Assembly (NCBI RefSeq): GCF_029433095.1
Contig: NZ_JARNTX010000004.1
Coordinates: forward strand, 62,001-126,000
Source: Hymenobacter sp. YC55
GTDB lineage: Bacteria; Bacteroidota; Bacteroidia; Cytophagales; Hymenobacteraceae
Direction of reading: 5' to 3'
Length of the DNA: 64,000 nt
The stretch's first letter is position 1, and each line of letters opens with the position of its first letter. Shown here one piece after another: positions 34,888 to 43,217 of this stretch. The position numbers and the translations under genes are program-made. Under the pieces are notes generated by a model, which saw nothing but the letters and a program-made list of their open reading frames with translations, was not told the origin of the DNA and made no database searches.

Positions 34888-36447
34888 ATGATTTTCACGC
34901 CTAGCCCCATGCTGCTGAAGCTGCTCTACACGCGCGGCAGCTTGCGCAATACGCCCAACGGTATTGCCTTCAGTATCAAAAACCGCCTCGATACCGTCCG
35001 CTTCACCCGGCTGGACTATATAGAAGTGGGAGGCCAGCGCGTTGCTCCCGAAAACATTGCCTTGGACTTAGGCGATGGTGACATCCGGCCCGCGCACGAT
35101 GTGCTGAGCCGTACTCCTGGCGGATTGGAGTTTCCCGTGGGGCATAGTATCACTTTCTACCTCACGGCCAATGCGCTGCCCGAGGGTATTCATCCCATAC
35201 GGGTGCAGTTTGCCGCCGACCCCTTTGGCGACCTGTCGGTGGAGGTAGAAGACGCCATTGTGCAGCAGTCCGATAACCGCACCCGGATTCCACGCCAGAG
35301 CCAAGACGATTATTCCGAGGCGGCCATTCAGGCCCGGCAGCGCTTCGCCGAGGAATTTTCCGGTCAGGAGTTCAAGCACCTCAAGCACTACTCGTTTGAT
35401 GCACATATGCTGCAAGGCAACTGCGAGCATTTTACGGGGGTAGCGCAGATTCCAATAGGGCTGGCGGGCCCGTTGCGCGTGAATGGCGAATCTGCCCAAG
35501 GCGACTTTCTAATACCTATGGCTACCACCGAAGGTACCCTGGTGGCCAGCTACAACCGAGGTATTCAGGTGCTTAACCTCTGTGGTGGCGTCAAATGCAC
35601 CGTTATAGGCGATGCTATGCAACGCGCGCCAGTATTCGTGTTCGACGATGCCCGCGGTGCCCGCGACTTTGGCCGCTGGGTAACCGAAACCATCGACCAG
35701 ATTCGGCCGGAAGCGGAAAGCACTTCCAGCGTAGCCAAGCTGCAATACATTGATACCTACTTGGCCAACAAGTTTGCGTACCTGCGCTTCAACTTCAGCA
35801 CCGGCGACGCCGCCGGTCAGAACATGGTAGGCCGTGCCACATTTGCCGCCTGCTCCTGGATTCTAGAGCATTATAAAGGCGCCCCTATTCGGCACTTCTA
35901 CTTGGAGTCGAATTTTGCCACCGACAAAAAAGCGTCCCAAATCAATGTGATGCGCACCCGCGGCAAACGGGTAGTGGCCGAGGCCGTCGTGAAGCGTGAA
36001 GTTCTCCAACAGCGCATGCGCGTGACGCCCGAGCAACTGGCCTACCACGGGCAGGTCAGCAACGTGGGTGCCTTCTTATCAGGGGCCAACAACAACGGGG
36101 CACACTCGGCCAATGGCATTACCGCGCTGTTTATTGCCACCGGGCAAGATGTGGCTAACGTGTCGGAGTCGTCGGCAGGTGTATTGTATTCCGAAGTAAC
36201 CAAGGAAGGGGATTTGTATCTGAGCATCACTATTCCGTCGCTCATTGTGGCTACTCACGGCGGCGGTACAGGCTTAGCCACTCAAAATGAATGCCTCCGC
36301 ATGCTAGGCTGCGTGGGCCGCGGCACGGTCAATAAGTTCGCTGAAATAGTAGCGGGCGTCGTGCTGGCCGGCGAGCTAAGCTTAGGCTCGGCCATCAGCA
36401 GTTCCGATTGGGTAAGCAGCCACGAGCAATACGGCCGCAACCGGTAA
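34888..36447 (+). CDS. Hydroxymethylglutaryl-CoA reductase, class I-like, with N-terminal extension
   Basis: A 519-residue enzyme reducing HMG-CoA to mevalonate for isoprenoid synthesis. The catalytic domain begins near residue 150: EHFTGVAQIPIGLAGPL, then MATTEGTLVASYNRG with the catalytic glutamate, DAAGQNMVGRATF with the aspartate, GKRVVAEAVV, NAHSANGIT-like GAHSANGITALFIATGQD, and a C-terminal SSHEQYGRNR containing the catalytic histidine. These favour the class I (NADPH) form. Residues 1-140 form a beta-rich domain I do not recognise, not a membrane anchor. No other mevalonate gene lies nearby. A hairpin follows the stop. Confidence 0.9.
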   Translation: MIFTPSPMLLKLLYTRGSLRNTPNGIAFSIKNRLDTVRFTRLDYIEVGGQRVAPENIALDLGDGDIRPAHDVLSRTPGGLEFPVGHSITFYLTANALPEGIHPIRVQFAADPFGDLSVEVEDAIVQQSDNRTRIPRQSQDDYSEAAIQARQRFAEEFSGQEFKHLKHYSFDAHMLQGNCEHFTGVAQIPIGLAGPLRVNGESAQGDFLIPMATTEGTLVASYNRGIQVLNLCGGVKCTVIGDAMQRAPVFVFDDARGARDFGRWVTETIDQIRPEAESTSSVAKLQYIDTYLANKFAYLRFNFSTGDAAGQNMVGRATFAACSWILEHYKGAPIRHFYLESNFATDKKASQINVMRTRGKRVVAEAVVKREVLQQRMRVTPEQLAYHGQVSNVGAFLSGANNNGAHSANGITALFIATGQDVANVSESSAGVLYSEVTKEGDLYLSITIPSLIVATHGGGTGLATQNECLRMLGCVGRGTVNKFAEIVAGVVLAGELSLGSAISSSDWVSSHEQYGRNR

Positions 36448-36482
36448 AGCAACCACTTTAGGTAGTAATCCTAATCAACCAA

Positions 36483-36512
36483 AAAGGCCCATTCATTTCT
36501 GAATGGGCCTTT
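36483..36512. terminator. Bidirectional 13-bp terminator
   Basis: AAAGGCCCATTCA (36483-36495) pairs with TGAATGGGCCTTT (36500-36512) around TTTC. A- and T-rich ends serve both strands, between the convergent HMG-CoA reductase and lipoprotein genes. Confidence 0.85.
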
Positions 36513-36535
36513 GCGTGAACTACAGGTAGAAGCTT

Positions 36536-37063
36536 TTACAGTGGGTCAGCCGTAACCCTAAAACGCGTGTCGCTGCGCAGGGTGATGTCGCTCGAAATAG
36601 GCTTGCGAATTTCGGCTTCGGTGGTAAGCGTGTAGCTTTTGGCCTTGATGTACTTGTCTAGCACCGCCTTCGTGGGCTCTAGGTTTATGGACTTGACACC
36701 GAGTGGCACATTGTCCAAGGAGGCTAGCAGCACCTTGTCGTTGCTGTCCGTGCTGATGTAAATTCGGATGAGCTTCAAGAAGTCTAGGTTCTCGCTACTT
36801 GGATCGGTGACGGTGAGCGTGAGTTGAGTTAGCGTCACCTTCTTCACCAAATTGGCGTTCGTGCCTTCGGTGCTAAACTTTTCTTCCGATTTTGTGGGAA
36901 CGGTAAGCGGCGTCAGGGGCACCACCTTTCCAAGTGGGAATCCACCCGATACCTTGATGTTCTGTGAGTCCTCGATGTTGAAGGTCAATAGGTCGTCGAT
37001 TTTCTCGCAGCCCATGGTAAGTAGCAAAAACGCTAACGGAAATAGTAGCAGTATTTTTTTCAT
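36536..37063 (-). CDS. Lipoprotein of unknown function
   Basis: A 175-residue putative lipoprotein. The ATG at 37063 gives a lipoprotein signal (KKILLLFPLAFLLLTMGCEK, cysteine at the lipobox), whereas the frame to 37180 begins with unrelated hydrophobic residues. The mature part is predicted beta-rich (VKKVTLTQLTLTVTD, FLKLIRIYISTDSNDKVLLAS), a pattern seen in Bacteroidota lipoproteins with DUF-type beta-sandwich domains. I do not recognise the family. It lies 120 bases downstream of the homogentisate dioxygenase gene on the same strand, without evident functional link. Confidence 0.75.
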   Translation of the reverse strand: MKKILLLFPLAFLLLTMGCEKIDDLLTFNIEDSQNIKVSGGFPLGKVVPLTPLTVPTKSEEKFSTEGTNANLVKKVTLTQLTLTVTDPSSENLDFLKLIRIYISTDSNDKVLLASLDNVPLGVKSINLEPTKAVLDKYIKAKSYTLTTEAEIRKPISSDITLRSDTRFRVTADPL

Positions 37064-37183
37064 GGAAGTTGAATTTTGCCACGAAAATACGAGTAGAAGA
37101 AATGCCAGGATTGCTTTGCCAGTCAAATAAAACGCCTTCCCAAACAAGTTCAGGAAGGCGTACAACTTGATATCAATCAATTA

Positions 37184-38392
37184 CTAATCCATCATGTCGG
37201 CTGATTTAGGTGCTTCCGGCACGAAGTCAGGCTGCCAGCTCATGGGGTAGCGCGGGTCGACATAAGGTAGCGCGGCTTCTGTAAGGTAAAGAGGCCGGAA
37301 CGTGTCGACCATCACGGCTAGCTCGTGGGTTTCCTTTTTGCCGAGGCTAGCTTCCACGGTGCCCGGGTGCGGCCCGTGTGGGATGCCGCTCGGGTGCCAG
37401 GTGAAAGACGCCAAATCCACGCCCCGCCGCGACATAAAATTGCCGGCTACATAATACAGCACCTCGTCGGAATCGACGTTGGAATGATTATAGGGCACTG
37501 GGATGCTTAGTGGATGATAGTCGAAGAGCCGCGGTACAAACGAACAAATCACAAAGTTGTGCCCTTCGAAATGCTGATGCACCGGTGGGGGTTGGTGCAG
37601 CCGGCCCGTTATCGGCTCGAAATCATGGATGCTAGTGGCGTACGGATAGAAGTAGCCGTCCCAGCCGACCACATCAAAAGGCGAATGGCCATAGGTGAGG
37701 TGGTGCAACTGGCCTTCCTTCTTGATTTTCAGTAAGTACTCGCCTGATTCCTGCGTGTCATCCGCGACCAGTTCGCTCGGTGGCCGGATGTCCCGCTCGC
37801 AATACGGCGAGTGTTCGAGCAACTGCCCAAAGTGGTTGCGGTAGCGCCGACACGTTTCCACTGCGCTAAACGATTCGATAATGAGCAAGCGCACGGGTCC
37901 TTCTTCGAAGTGTAGCTGGTGGATGATGGTCCGGGGAATTACCACATAGTCGCCGGGCTCGAAAGCTACTTTGCCCATCTGGCTCCATAGTTCACCGCGG
38001 CCTTCGTGCACAAAAATCACTTCGTCGGCCAGGGCATTTTTGTAGTAGTAGCTCATGCGCCGCTCCGTCGGGTTGCAGATGCTGAGCGTGACGTCGGCAT
38101 TGCCGAGCATGGTTTGGCGGGCAGCTAGGTAGTCGCCGCCGGTGGTGGTTTGGGCTAGGGTCCGTAAATGGCTCGGCTGCAAGGGTCGGTCTTTGAGCAG
38201 CTTGGGACTGAAAGGCTCGGGCTGACCTAGCTGTCGGATATCGGTAGGCGGGTGCCGGTGGTATAGCAGCGAGGAAACGCCGTGAAAGCCGAGCGTACCA
38301 ACCAGCTGCTCGGAGTACAGCGTGCCGTCGGGCTGGCGGAATTGGGTATGGCGCTTGCGCGGAATTTGGCCAAGGCGGTGATAGTAAGCCAT
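37184..38392 (-). CDS. hmgA: Homogentisate 1,2-dioxygenase
   Basis: A 402-residue cupin-type enzyme that opens the ring of homogentisate to maleylacetoacetate in tyrosine and phenylalanine breakdown. It shows YYHRLGQIPRKRHTQFR at the N-terminus. The active-site region contains WDGYFYPYATSIHDFEP, HQHFEGHNFVICSFVPR with the iron ligands His and Glu, and FTWHPSGIPHGPHPG. Length is shorter than the roughly 430-440 residues of animal enzymes, as in many bacterial ones. Other genes of the pathway (hppD, fahA) are not in the window. Confidence 0.92.
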   Translation of the reverse strand: MAYYHRLGQIPRKRHTQFRQPDGTLYSEQLVGTLGFHGVSSLLYHRHPPTDIRQLGQPEPFSPKLLKDRPLQPSHLRTLAQTTTGGDYLAARQTMLGNADVTLSICNPTERRMSYYYKNALADEVIFVHEGRGELWSQMGKVAFEPGDYVVIPRTIIHQLHFEEGPVRLLIIESFSAVETCRRYRNHFGQLLEHSPYCERDIRPPSELVADDTQESGEYLLKIKKEGQLHHLTYGHSPFDVVGWDGYFYPYATSIHDFEPITGRLHQPPPVHQHFEGHNFVICSFVPRLFDYHPLSIPVPYNHSNVDSDEVLYYVAGNFMSRRGVDLASFTWHPSGIPHGPHPGTVEASLGKKETHELAVMVDTFRPLYLTEAALPYVDPRYPMSWQPDFVPEAPKSADMMD

Positions 38393-38631
38393 AAAGACCG
38401 GGTGGGTTTGGGTGGAAAGTGGGACGGAAAGCGTGAAACGTGAAGGTAAGAACGTTTGAGAGGAGTGAGGATATGCGCACCAGTCAGCAGCTTTTTCTGT
38501 TGTCTGTAGAGGCGTCGTTTAAATCCGTAGTTACTGTTTGATGGCCTTCTTCACCCTATTTGGGGCAGAGCTAGACCTGACTTCTAAGCAGTTGAAATCC
38601 GTCTTGACAAACAAACCCTCTTTCGATACGT

Positions 38632-38639
38632 TACTTTTG
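38632..38639 (+). promoter_or_regulatory. -7 promoter box of the transglutaminase gene
   Basis: TACTTTTG matches TAnnTTTG, 36 bases before the ATG at 38676. A CTTG (38603-38606) lies 25 bases upstream, longer than the usual 19. Confidence 0.45.
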
Positions 38640-38675
38640 TACCTCCTGTATTGGCCGCCGATGGCCGATTAGGAC

Positions 38676-39689
38676 ATGTTCTGCTGCTTTATGTCTACTG
38701 CTATCCTCCGTTACTTGCTGCCTGCGGGCTTTGCACTGCTAGCTGCCGGGCCTACGCCCACACCACGGATTCGCACCTTCACTTTCGATTACACGGCTAC
38801 AGTGCCCGCTCTACCGGCCGGCACCGATTCGGTAGAGCTATGGTTGCCCGTTCCGCACCCTGATGCTTCGCAAGACATCCAGCAACTGGAAATCAAGACG
38901 AAGGTTCCCTATACTATCTCCGACGCGCCGTTCGGCAACAAGGTCCTTCATCTTAAGGTACCTGCCGCACAAGCTACCGGCCTCACCGTCGATATGAGCT
39001 TTCAGGCAACGCGGCGTGAGCATCAAAATCCTTTCTTGGCGGCTACCAAAGGCAAGCCTACACGCCCTATGGAAGCTACCGACCCCAACATGGCCCGGTG
39101 GCTAGCTCCCGACCGCCTTGTTCCGCTCGACCCCAAAATCAAGGGCTGGGCGCAGGAAGTGGTAGCAAAAGCCAATGCTAAAACTGACCTCGAAAAAGCC
39201 CGCGCCATTTACGAGCACGTCGTGAGCACCGTTACCTACGACAAAACCGGCCAGGGCTGGGGCCGCGGCGACATCTACTACGCCTGCGACGCGCGGCGCG
39301 GCAACTGCACCGATTTCCACGCAGTATTTATTGGGTATTGCCGGGCGTTGGGTATTCCGGCGCGATTCAGCATCGGGTTTCCGTTGCCCGCCGAGCGCGG
39401 CACCGGCGAAATCAAGGGCTACCATTGCTGGGCCGAGTTCTACACCAAGCAAACCGGTTGGGTGCCCGTCGATGCGTCGGAAGCCGCCAAAGACCCGTCG
39501 CGCCGTACCTACTTCTTCGGGGCGCACGACGAAAACCGCGTCGAACTCACCCGTGGCCGCGACTTAGTGCTGGCCCCGCAGCAGAAAAGCAACCCGCTCA
39601 ACTATTTCGTTTATCCTTACGCCGAAGCAGACGGCAAGCCACTCGAAGGAGTGAAGGGTCAGTTTCGGTACCAAGACAAAAAGCTGTAA
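38676..39689 (+). CDS. Exported transglutaminase-like protein
   Basis: A 337-residue exported protein. An N-terminal hydrophobic stretch (ILRYLLPAGFALLAAGP) should act as a signal; an inner ATG at 38691 is an equally good start. Residues 30-140 form a beta-sandwich (FTFDYTATVPALPAG, VELWLPVPHPDASQD). The transglutaminase core has the catalytic triad: cysteine in RRGNCTDFHAVF, histidine in GYHCWAEFY and aspartate in WVPVDASEAAKD. Such bacterial enzymes act as cysteine proteases, amidases or cross-linkers; the substrate is unknown. It is divergent from homogentisate dioxygenase and converges on the S41 protease. Confidence 0.88.
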   Translation: MFCCFMSTAILRYLLPAGFALLAAGPTPTPRIRTFTFDYTATVPALPAGTDSVELWLPVPHPDASQDIQQLEIKTKVPYTISDAPFGNKVLHLKVPAAQATGLTVDMSFQATRREHQNPFLAATKGKPTRPMEATDPNMARWLAPDRLVPLDPKIKGWAQEVVAKANAKTDLEKARAIYEHVVSTVTYDKTGQGWGRGDIYYACDARRGNCTDFHAVFIGYCRALGIPARFSIGFPLPAERGTGEIKGYHCWAEFYTKQTGWVPVDASEAAKDPSRRTYFFGAHDENRVELTRGRDLVLAPQQKSNPLNYFVYPYAEADGKPLEGVKGQFRYQDKKL

Positions 39690-39787
39690 CGGTTTGTCAG
39701 GTGGGCTTTTACCTAAAACGCTAGTCATAAGCTACTCAGGTATTCGTGCCCACTGATCGGCGTGATTTCTAGTATAGCGTAAAATCA

Positions 39788-39818
39788 AAACGGCCGGAGT
39801 TCCTCTCTCCGACCGTTT
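39788..39818 (-). terminator. Terminator of the S41 protease gene
   Basis: AAACGG/CCGTTT (39788-39793 with 39813-39818) and CGGAG/CTCCG (39795-39799 with 39807-39811) pair, with one C-A mismatch between them. On the minus strand it runs into TTTTGATTTT. It also lies at the end of the convergent transglutaminase gene. Confidence 0.7.
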
Positions 39819-39851
39819 CGCGGTATAGCCTCAGATAACAATAGATAAAGG

Positions 39852-41534
39852 TTAATTCATTGACAGCTTCTGCATAGGATTAGCTGAACCGTTGCCCATA
39901 GCCTGTACGGCCTGCTTCAACTCGATATCCTGCTCGTGCAACACGGCATAGTAGGTTTGCTTGCCATAAGCGCTCCGGGCGATGTACGCCTTGATTTGGT
40001 TGCGCAATAAGCTAGCGCAAGTGCGCAAGTGTGTAGGGTTAGCGGGCATTCCGTCGCGCACTGCCATGTCAACTAGGGCTTGCAACTGCGAGTCGCTAAT
40101 GCGGAATGTGCTAAGGAACTGCTCGGGGCGCAGTGCTTCTAGCTCTGTTTTGTGCTCTTTATAGTAGTTAAGCGCGTACTCCCGTACCAAATTGTGGCTT
40201 TGTAGCCGGGTATAGTAAGCTGAAAAAGCTGAGGTATCACGAGGTACAAATATGTCGGGCATGATGCCGCCGCCTCCGTATACCGTACGCCCGTGGTCGG
40301 TGTGGTAGCGCAACGAATCAGCGAAATGGATGCTATCGGCATGGAATAGCTCCCCGTGCCGCAGCCGATTCTGTAGATCCTGCTCGTAAGCAGCCAGCCC
40401 CTTGCGGTACGACTTCTGGATGCTACGGCCCGAAGGTGTGTAGTAGCGCGCAATAGTTAGCCGCAGTTCCGACCCGTCGTTTAAAGCAATAGGCTGTTGT
40501 ACCAAGCCTTTGCCATAAGTGCGGCGGCCAACCACTAGCGCTCGGTCGTGGTCTTGCAGAGCGCCGGCCACCACTTCAGCGGCTGAGGCACTGCCTTCGT
40601 CTACAAGTACTACCAAAGGTCCTTCCTCGAACTCGCCCGTTACCCGCGAAAAGGTCTGGGTGTCGTATTGGTCGCCCTTACCGTCGGTGTACACTATTTT
40701 GCGAGTACCGCCAATAAACTCATCGGCTAGCTTGGTTGCGCGGTCGAGGTAGCCGCCAGGGTTGCCGCGCAGGTCCAGCACCAGACTGGTCATGCCTTGG
40801 CGGCGAAGGTCACCAAGGGCCTGCTTGAATTCGTCGTAGGTACCCGTAGCAAAGCGGCTGATTTTGATATAGCCAGTCTGCTTATCGAGCAAATAAGACA
40901 CGTCAACCGAATTGTTGGGGACGCGGTTGCGGATAACGGCCACGTTTAAGGGCTTAACCTGATGGTGACGTAGCAATTGCAAAACCACTTTCGAGCCGCG
41001 GGTGCCGCGCAGCTTCCCAAACATCTGTTCAGTGGTAATATGGATGCCCGAAACCCGCTCGCCGTTCACCGCCATAATTCGGTCGCCGGGTTGCAAACCG
41101 GAAAGCTCGGCTGGGCCGCCACTAAGCGGTGCTACCACTGTCACGGTGTCGTGGAAGATGTTGAATTCCACGCCTACGCCGTCGAAATCACTCTGCAGAA
41201 AAGACGAAGCTTGCTGCTGCTGCTTAGCAGGAATAAATACCGAGTGTGGGTCAAGCTGCTCCAGCATCCGGCCAATAGCATAGTCCGATAACGCTTCAGC
41301 ATCTACTGAGTCCACATAGTCGCGGTCGACGTAGGAGAGAATCTCTTTGAACTTAAGATAACCACGGACCGTCCCATCAGGATTTTGATTGGAAGGCCGA
41401 AACGGATTAGAGCCCAATAGCACCCCGCAAGCCAGCGTAAAAGCCAGTAACAGCGGCTGTCGCACCTGCCGCCGCGAATTGCGGGGCGTAGGCTCCGTTG
41501 CAGGCGTTAGCTGAGGCGTAGACTCTGTTGTCAT
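39852..41534 (-). CDS. S41 family C-terminal processing protease
   Basis: A 560-residue exported tail-specific protease. It has an N-terminal membrane helix (QPLLLAFTLACGVLLGS), then a PDZ domain (about 115-190: FDGVGVEFNIF, LQPGDRIMAVNGERVSG), then the S41 catalytic domain with VLDLRGNPGGYLDRA, the nucleophile serine in DEGSASAAEVVAGAL and the base lysine in RRTYGKGLVQQPI. A C-terminal helical part of about 120 residues is typical of Bacteroidota Ctp enzymes. It should act in the periplasm on the C-termini of envelope proteins. It is divergent from ruvX. Confidence 0.93.
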   Translation of the reverse strand: MTTESTPQLTPATEPTPRNSRRQVRQPLLLAFTLACGVLLGSNPFRPSNQNPDGTVRGYLKFKEILSYVDRDYVDSVDAEALSDYAIGRMLEQLDPHSVFIPAKQQQQASSFLQSDFDGVGVEFNIFHDTVTVVAPLSGGPAELSGLQPGDRIMAVNGERVSGIHITTEQMFGKLRGTRGSKVVLQLLRHHQVKPLNVAVIRNRVPNNSVDVSYLLDKQTGYIKISRFATGTYDEFKQALGDLRRQGMTSLVLDLRGNPGGYLDRATKLADEFIGGTRKIVYTDGKGDQYDTQTFSRVTGEFEEGPLVVLVDEGSASAAEVVAGALQDHDRALVVGRRTYGKGLVQQPIALNDGSELRLTIARYYTPSGRSIQKSYRKGLAAYEQDLQNRLRHGELFHADSIHFADSLRYHTDHGRTVYGGGGIMPDIFVPRDTSAFSAYYTRLQSHNLVREYALNYYKEHKTELEALRPEQFLSTFRISDSQLQALVDMAVRDGMPANPTHLRTCASLLRNQIKAYIARSAYGKQTYYAVLHEQDIELKQAVQAMGNGSANPMQKLSMN

Positions 41535-41595
41535 AAGAAGCTAAGCAAGTAAAGGTTCAGGCTGTGAGGATGCTGCTTGACGCTGAAGTATGAAT

Positions 41596-41603
41596 CAAAA
41601 ATA
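41596..41603 (-). promoter_or_regulatory. -7 promoter box of the S41 protease gene
   Basis: On the minus strand this reads TATTTTTG, matching TAnnTTTG, 62 bases before the start codon at 41534. No TTTG lies 19 bases upstream. Confidence 0.4.
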
Positions 41604-41874
41604 TTAAAACTTTTCCAAGAAAATAGGCTGGCTGATGGCAGTCTAGGCATTTTCAAATAACAATGCAATTTTATCTTTATTATAAGCAAGGAAACACGTT
41701 ATGAGGAGAAATAACTTGTAGATTTTCTAGTTGGACTAATCTGTTGAAGCAGATGATTGGATCCGTTTTGAGTGGTATAAAACCAATTTGTTGGGTTTCG
41801 TGAGTGAATCGATGCCAGCGCAAGTAGAAGTAGCGGAACGTGGTATAGAACCAGCTATTTTTACTGGTCTGTCG

Positions 41875-41882
41875 TATCTTTG
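41875..41882 (+). promoter_or_regulatory. ruvX: -7 promoter box of ruvX-def
   Basis: TATCTTTG matches TAnnTTTG, 54 bases before the ruvX ATG. The -33 region is weak. Confidence 0.45.
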
Positions 41883-41936
41883 AGACGGTAGCCTTGGTGG
41901 CTGTTGCTGTAGTGTCACATTGAACATCATTCCGTC

Positions 41937-42347
41937 ATGGGCCGTATTCTCGCCATTGATTATGGCAATAAGCGCGTCGGGCTCGCCGTAACGGATCCAC
42001 TACAGCTCATAGCCACCCCCCTCGACACGGTGCACAGCAAGGATTTGCTGGCGTACCTGAAAACGTATCATCAGCGCGAACAATTGGCAGCAATAGTAGT
42101 TGGGATGCCTAAAACGCTTCTCAATGAAGCAACTGACAGCACTAGCGCCGTTGTTGGCTTGGTACGGAGCTTGCGCCGCGAGTTTCCCGGCTTGCCTATC
42201 CACGAGATAGACGAGCGTTATACCTCGCGGATGGCGCACGCCGCAATGCTAGCGGGTGGCCTCAGCAAAAAAGACCGCCGCGACAAAGCCACCGTCGACC
42301 GGGTAAGCGCTACCCTTATTTTGCAATCTTTTCTCGAATCCCAATGA
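41937..42347 (+). CDS. ruvX: Holliday junction resolvase-like protein RuvX (YqgF)
   Basis: A 136-residue RNase H-fold nuclease, proposed to resolve Holliday junctions and to process the 5' end of 16S pre-rRNA. The N-terminus MGRILAIDYGNKRVGLAVTD carries the first catalytic aspartate (D8). VVGMPKTLLNEATDS, EIDERYTSRMAHA and a late DRVSATLILQSFLE (with the last acidic residue) are typical. The ATGA overlap with def (4 bases) shows translational coupling, a frequent pairing in Bacteroidota. Confidence 0.95.
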   Translation: MGRILAIDYGNKRVGLAVTDPLQLIATPLDTVHSKDLLAYLKTYHQREQLAAIVVGMPKTLLNEATDSTSAVVGLVRSLRREFPGLPIHEIDERYTSRMAHAAMLAGGLSKKDRRDKATVDRVSATLILQSFLESQ

Positions 42348-42943
42348 TTTACCCAATAGTTGCCTTTGGCGACCCTGTACTGAAAGCGCGCGCCAAAGAC
42401 ATTCCGCACGATCTACCGGCCGACGAGCTAAAGCAGATTGTACAGGACATGTTCGAAACCATGTACCATGCCCACGGGGTGGGGCTGGCCGCGCCGCAAG
42501 TAGGCAAGAGCATCCGCTTGTTTGTCATCGACTCCGAGCCAATGATTGATACCGAGGACGAAGAAACCGGCGAGCCGCTACCCGATGCCGAAAAGCCTGT
42601 GAAACGGGCATTCATCAACCCGAAGATGGTGAGTGAGACCGGCGAAGAGTGGGGCTTTGAGGAAGGCTGCCTCAGTATTCCGGGCGTGCGAGAGATGGTG
42701 TACCGTCACGAGACCATCGTGCTCCGTTACGAAGACGAAAACCGGCAACAACATGAAGAAACTTTCGGTGGTATGACAGCCCGTGTTATTCAGCACGAAT
42801 ATGACCACCTCGAAGGCGTACTCTTCACCGACAAGATTTCAGGATTTAAAAAGCAACTCATCAAAGGCAAACTCACCCGTATCAGCAAAGGCGACGTGAA
42901 TGCCGATTACCGCATGCGCTTCGCTAGCCAAGGGCGCCGATAG
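42344..42943 (+). CDS. def: Peptide deformylase
   Basis: A 199-residue metalloenzyme that removes the formyl group from the N-terminal methionine of new proteins. All three motifs are present: GVGLAAPQVG (motif 1), EEGCLSIPG with the metal-binding cysteine (motif 2), and IQHEYDHLEGVLF with the two histidines and the catalytic glutamate (motif 3). It begins within the ruvX stop codon region (ATGA). A 12-bp terminator follows 22 bases after the stop. Confidence 0.97.
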   Translation: MIYPIVAFGDPVLKARAKDIPHDLPADELKQIVQDMFETMYHAHGVGLAAPQVGKSIRLFVIDSEPMIDTEDEETGEPLPDAEKPVKRAFINPKMVSETGEEWGFEEGCLSIPGVREMVYRHETIVLRYEDENRQQHEETFGGMTARVIQHEYDHLEGVLFTDKISGFKKQLIKGKLTRISKGDVNADYRMRFASQGRR

Positions 42944-42964
42944 ACAGTCAGACTTACTTATCTT

Positions 42965-42997
42965 CAAAAGCCAGCTTCCAACGACAGCTGGCTTTTG
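42965..42997 (+). terminator. Terminator of the ruvX-def operon
   Basis: CAAAAGCCAGCT (42965-42976) pairs perfectly with AGCTGGCTTTTG (42986-42997), a 12-bp stem whose right arm supplies the T-run. Confidence 0.8.
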
Positions 42998-43041
42998 TAT
43001 GCTATATGAATTGACTATTAGCATTTTCCACTTATAAGTAG

Positions 43042-43076
43042 GGTTGCTGTACGCTATATATAGCGGTGCAGCAACC
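43042..43076. repeat. 35-base palindrome of unknown role
   Basis: GGTTGCTG (43042-43049) pairs with CAGCAACC (43069-43076), and CGCTA (43052-43056) with TAGCG (43061-43065) inside it, around TATA, with a one-base bulge. It lies after the def terminator and 83 bases before the next promoter. It could be an operator or a second terminator. Confidence 0.4.
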
Positions 43077-43158
43077 GTTTTCAGCTAGGGTTAGGTCCAT
43101 TCTCTCGTTGTTTGAGTGCCGTTAGCGGTGCTAGACTAACTGTGCTGGCAGTCAGTTC

Positions 43159-43189
43159 CTTGATTGCTGATAGGTCTTCCTTATCTTTC
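43159..43189 (+). promoter_or_regulatory. Near-consensus promoter of the zinc phospholipase/nuclease gene
   Basis: A -33 CTTG (43159-43162) and a -7 TATCTTTC (43182-43189, one mismatch) are spaced by exactly 19 bases. The predicted start near 43196 agrees with the ATG at 43218 and rules out the frame start at 43164. Confidence 0.45.
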
Positions 43190-43217
43190 TTGCTTGTATT
43201 GCTATTGTTCAAACTAT

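Larger units (their letters stand above)
41535..41936. other. Divergent promoter region between the S41 protease gene and ruvX
   Basis: There is no credible gene. It holds a minus-strand -7 box (41596-41603) for the S41 gene and a plus-strand -7 box (41875-41882) for ruvX, with AT-rich sequence in between. A 64-codon minus-strand frame at 41736-41930 has no family features. Confidence 0.5.

Noticed and set aside
41736-41930. 64-codon minus-strand frame upstream of ruvX
   Set aside because: It contains the ruvX promoter region, has no recognisable domain, and a random-looking composition.
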